9,668 nucleotides of DNA from contig JAQVTZ010000064.1 of assembly GCA_028699795.1 (NCBI GenBank), positions 1 to 9,668 of the forward strand. The letters are read 5' to 3'. The translations under genes and the position numbers were made by a program. Each line of letters begins with the position of its first letter. Positions within the stretch are counted from its first letter, which is position 1. The notes beneath the pieces are model-generated. The model was not told the DNA's origin and searched no databases. It saw only the letters and a list, made by a program, of their open reading frames with translations. This DNA comes from Clostridia bacterium. GTDB lineage: Bacteria > Bacillota > Clostridia > Christensenellales > DTU072. Positions 7,567-9,668 of the stretch are shown piece after piece.

Positions 7567-7596
7567 ATACCCAAATATAAATACTTAACTAGCATA

Positions 7597-7625
7597 ATTA
7601 TAATATTAAATTTAAAATAACTCAA
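7597..7625 (-). promoter_or_regulatory. Sigma-A-type promoter for the TasA-like / giant protein operon
   Basis: On the minus strand TTGAGT (7625-7620) and TATAAT (7602-7597) are separated by exactly 17 bp. The -10 box is a perfect consensus and the -35 box matches at four of six positions. Transcription would start near 7590, leaving a leader of about 24 nt before ATG 7566. It lies in the only sizeable intergenic gap and faces the correct way, so both downstream genes are probably expressed from it. Confidence 0.75.
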
Positions 7626-7648
7626 GAAGATAAACTACTCCCTTTCAT

Positions 7649-7696
7649 AAAATAATAGAAAATATTAGAAAAGGTGACTGATTTCGGCGAAAAAAA
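7649..7696. promoter_or_regulatory. Phased A-tracts upstream of the promoter (possible curved DNA)
   Basis: Three AAAA tracts on the plus strand start at 7649, 7659 and 7669, exactly 10 bp apart. A seven-A run at 7690-7696 is about two further helical turns away. The two right-hand tracts of the trio lie in a direct repeat of TAGAAAA. Such phasing bends DNA. The tracts sit at about -60 to -105 relative to the predicted start, where curvature or an upstream contact could raise promoter activity. In DNA this AT-rich, chance is a real alternative. Confidence 0.4.
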
Positions 7697-7702
7697 TGTT
7701 TT

Positions 7703-9292
7703 TTATTGTGGATATATGCCAAATTCATTTAAAATATCATAATGGTAGCGTCCTGTCACCCTATTTTTACAGCGATAATCAAATTGAACCCTATACATTC
7801 CAGCGCCCTTTTGCGGTAAAAATGCGAATTCCTCATAGAAGGGATGCTCTTTTTTAGGAAGAGTTTTTAAGAATGCCGCAAAAGAGGAAGTCCTTGCGCG
7901 TTTTAAAATGGAGGGCGTTTTGTGTACCGCATTGCAACAAAAATAATCCAACCGCAACACTTCTTTTATGTATGGTAAGCCGTTTTGATAGGATAGCAAT
8001 GCCTTTTGCACAGCATATTCCCCCCAATCCCCAAGCGGCAACAGATGCCGTGAAAGAGACAGATAAAGCGCGTACGGAGTAGGTTCAAACTCTTCCAAAT
8101 ATGCCAATGTATGCGCGAATCTTCCGCTGTTATATAGTTTGTCCAAAACACGCTCTATCCCTTTGAGTTCGGCAAGCTCCTCGGCTCGCATGGTGGCTGT
8201 CGAAATGACTTCGTAAGGCGGCTCTTTTCCATATACCGCATCGGTATGTGCGCGAATCGGCGTCCTTTTTAAAAATTTCAAGAAGCCCAGTTGCAACATA
8301 TGCGGCTTTAATGCATAGACACCGTTAAACGAAACTCTAAAACTTTCCGGCGTTTCCAGAGGTAACCCTGCAATCAAATCTAAGTGCAAATGAATATTGC
8401 CCCCAGCTAAAATCCGAATCATGTTTTTTTCGAATTTCTCTTGACAAAAAATTCTGTTTACGGCTTTTAGGCTCTCTTTATTTAGTGTTTGGACACCTGC
8501 TTCCAACTGTACAAGCCCTTGGGGCATACGGGACAGCAGCTCTAGCGTACTTTCGGAAAACAAGTCTCCGCCTACCTCGAAATGAAAGCAAACCTTGGCG
8601 TTGCCTTGAAACCGATCTAGGATAAACTGCAAAATTTCGTTGGTTCTTTTGGCATCCGCGTTAAAAGTACGATCGGTAAACTTGATGATTTCGGCACCAC
8701 TCGCGACAATATTGACAAGGTCTTCTTTGACTCTTTCGAGATCGAAGCACCGCACTCGGCGGGTAAGCCCCGCCATACAATAGGCGCAAGAAAAAGGGCA
8801 GCCTCGGGTGGACTCGTAATAAATCATTTTGCCTTTGGATTTTGCAAGTCTCTGTTTCGTATAAGGTGTAGGCAGTTTATTGAGATCTTCGATGGGCGCA
8901 GTCTCTATTATTTTCGGACTATTTTCCGTCAGCAACCGATAGAGCGCCTCTTCGCCCTCTCCGACAACAATATGGTCTGCGTCTATCGTCTCATCCGCTT
9001 CGGGCCCTCCTGCCACAATCTTGCAATGAGGGACGCTTGTTCTGATAAAGGCTATCAGTTCTTTTACGAAAACCACATTAAAAATATAGACCGAAAGCAG
9101 CAACCAATCGGGGTTGCGCTCCTCGATTTCTTGGGCTGCTTTTGCAATCGGTTCGTTAATGTTACAATAAAGCTCTTCGCAAGGAATTCCTTTTTCTTTT
9201 AGATACTCACAAAGAAACCACCCCGCAGGCATGGTATGGATAAACTTCGAGGCGACGCCACAATACAAGATACGCATAGGAAAAGTTGCCAT
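7703..9292 (-). CDS. B12-binding-domain radical SAM protein, 529 aa
   Basis: The N-terminal part (about 6-125) looks like a cobalamin-binding Rossmann-type domain: MRILYCGVAS, a strand DWLLLSVYIFN (62-72), KIVAGGPEAD (91-100) and HIVVGEGEEAL (107-117). The radical SAM core follows. Its motif STRGCPFSCAYC gives C165, C169 and C172 in CxxxCxxC spacing, which binds the 4Fe-4S cluster, and later strands include the glutamate-containing VQLEAGVQTLN (261-271). The remaining 170 or so residues resemble the C-terminal extension (DUF4080-type, from memory) of a widespread uncharacterised Firmicutes family. The substrate is unknown; many relatives are methyltransferases or rearrangement enzymes. ATG 9292 is 6 bp after the previous stop, so translation is probably coupled. 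M6 is an alternative start, with no ribosome binding site of its own. Confidence 0.9.
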   Translation of the reverse strand: MATFPMRILYCGVASKFIHTMPAGWFLCEYLKEKGIPCEELYCNINEPIAKAAQEIEERNPDWLLLSVYIFNVVFVKELIAFIRTSVPHCKIVAGGPEADETIDADHIVVGEGEEALYRLLTENSPKIIETAPIEDLNKLPTPYTKQRLAKSKGKMIYYESTRGCPFSCAYCMAGLTRRVRCFDLERVKEDLVNIVASGAEIIKFTDRTFNADAKRTNEILQFILDRFQGNAKVCFHFEVGGDLFSESTLELLSRMPQGLVQLEAGVQTLNKESLKAVNRIFCQEKFEKNMIRILAGGNIHLHLDLIAGLPLETPESFRVSFNGVYALKPHMLQLGFLKFLKRTPIRAHTDAVYGKEPPYEVISTATMRAEELAELKGIERVLDKLYNSGRFAHTLAYLEEFEPTPYALYLSLSRHLLPLGDWGEYAVQKALLSYQNGLPYIKEVLRLDYFCCNAVHKTPSILKRARTSSFAAFLKTLPKKEHPFYEEFAFLPQKGAGMYRVQFDYRCKNRVTGRYHYDILNEFGIYPQ

Positions 9293-9298
9293 AATCAG

Positions 9299-9601
9299 TT
9301 ACGCACTCATTCCCACCAATAATGCACCGAAAAATATCACCATGACAATTACCGTAACAATCGCGCTGAAAATCACACTAATCAATGCCCCTGTCCCCGC
9401 GCTTTTTGAGTTTTTGGGTTGTTCGTCACGCCAAATGAGAAATAAAATTAATCCGACAACAGGAAAAAGAAACCCAAGGACGCCCCAGCCGGCATTGCCT
9501 GTATCCTCGGAGTTGACAGCTGCGTTACACGGTTTCCCGCAATTTTTGCAGTACGTCTCGTTGTCTTCCAAACTTTGTCCGCAATTTACACAATATTTCA
9601 T
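9299..9601 (-). CDS. Zinc-ribbon membrane protein, 100 aa
   Basis: The N-terminus carries a zinc ribbon with two knuckles, C4-V-N-C7-G and C18-K-N-C21-G, in the common YCxNCG...YCxNCG form; C25 is an extra cysteine. Two hydrophobic segments follow at about 39-57 (GWGVLGFLFPVVGLILFLIW) and 72-97, suggesting two membrane helices with the ribbon probably in the cytoplasm. The length and layout match the many small zinc-ribbon membrane proteins of Firmicutes, whose role is generally unknown. The start is secured by a strong ribosome binding site. It is directly followed by the radical SAM gene and probably shares its transcript. Confidence 0.88.
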   Translation of the reverse strand: MKYCVNCGQSLEDNETYCKNCGKPCNAAVNSEDTGNAGWGVLGFLFPVVGLILFLIWRDEQPKNSKSAGTGALISVIFSAIVTVIVMVIFFGALLVGMSA

Positions 9602-9610
9602 AAATCTTCT

Positions 9611-9618
9611 CCTCCTTT
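9611..9618 (-). promoter_or_regulatory. Strong ribosome binding site of the zinc-ribbon gene
   Basis: AAAGGAGG on the minus strand lies 9 nt before ATG 9601. It is a full match to the Shine-Dalgarno consensus, fixes the start codon and supports a Firmicutes-type host. The promoter for this unit is not clear within the 50 bp left at the window edge. Confidence 0.85.
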
Positions 9619-9668
9619 CTATCTAATTACAGAAACACCAAAATACCACTAAAGAGGATATTTAAGAT

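Noticed and set aside
7622..7648. Eight-codon frame on the minus strand (MKGSSLSS) between the A-tracts and the promoter
   Set aside because: It lies upstream of the predicted transcript start and has no ribosome binding site; such short frames are expected by chance.
7681..7705. A7-TG-T6 pattern just after the radical SAM stop, considered as a terminator
   Set aside because: The stem would be only A-U pairs with a two-base loop and no GC-rich part, so it is unlikely to form a stable intrinsic terminator. No convincing terminator was found in the 136-bp gap.
9231..9626. A 131-codon plus-strand frame over the zinc-ribbon gene
   Set aside because: It is antisense to a protein with a clear zinc ribbon and strong ribosome binding site, and its translation has no recognisable domain.
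9621..9668. Promoter for the zinc-ribbon / radical SAM unit
   Set aside because: TATTTT with an upstream TG and other AT-rich hexamers are present, but no -35/-10 pair of convincing quality and spacing lies within the window.
1..9668. CRISPR arrays, tRNA or rRNA genes, insertion sequences, recoded stop codons
   Set aside because: No direct-repeat array, structured RNA, transposase or terminal inverted repeat was seen, and all genes read through with the standard code.

Overview
The window carries four genes, all on the minus strand, and almost no non-coding DNA. Read in transcription order (right to left) they are: a small zinc-ribbon membrane protein (9601-9299), a cobalamin-binding-type radical SAM protein (9292-7703), a 136-bp AT-rich spacer with a good sigma-A promoter, a 188-residue TasA/camelysin-like secreted protein (7566-7000), and one enormous secreted protein that starts at 6954 and is still open at base 1, so at least 2318 residues with its C-terminus outside the window. 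Every plus-strand open frame and the shorter minus-strand frames inside 1-6954 are shadows of this giant gene.

The organism is most likely a Gram-positive member of the Firmicutes, probably an uncultured Clostridia-type lineage. The support is an AGGAGG-type ribosome binding site, a TATAAT promoter, SipW-type secretion signals, a radical SAM protein of a type common in anaerobes, and LRR/Ig/EF-hand surface modules typical of gut Firmicutes. Taxonomy below phylum level is a guess. The genetic code looks standard: TAA stops throughout, and no in-frame TGA in the long frame.

The giant protein is built as a secretion signal, a TasA/camelysin-like beta-sandwich, a short beta-helix-like segment, two or three Ig-like domains, and then a repeated supermodule of about 280-360 residues. 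Each supermodule has a lead-in helix (best form I-P-D-x-x-L-R-x-Y), an EF-hand-like loop, a leucine-rich-repeat block, a capping segment ending in a short beta strand, and a bacterial Ig-like domain. Five copies are visible, and a sixth lead-in motif begins on the last codons before the left edge. The first LRR block is close to textbook internalin/SDS22 form, and later copies are much more diverged.

The 188-residue protein and the giant protein are 45 bp apart downstream of one promoter. Both have TasA-like N-termini, so they look like a two-gene surface-structure operon: a small fibre-type subunit plus a giant adhesin or scaffold. That functional reading is inference. No SipW-type signal peptidase or sortase is visible. 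The zinc-ribbon and radical SAM genes (6-bp spacing) form a separate upstream unit with no evident functional link.
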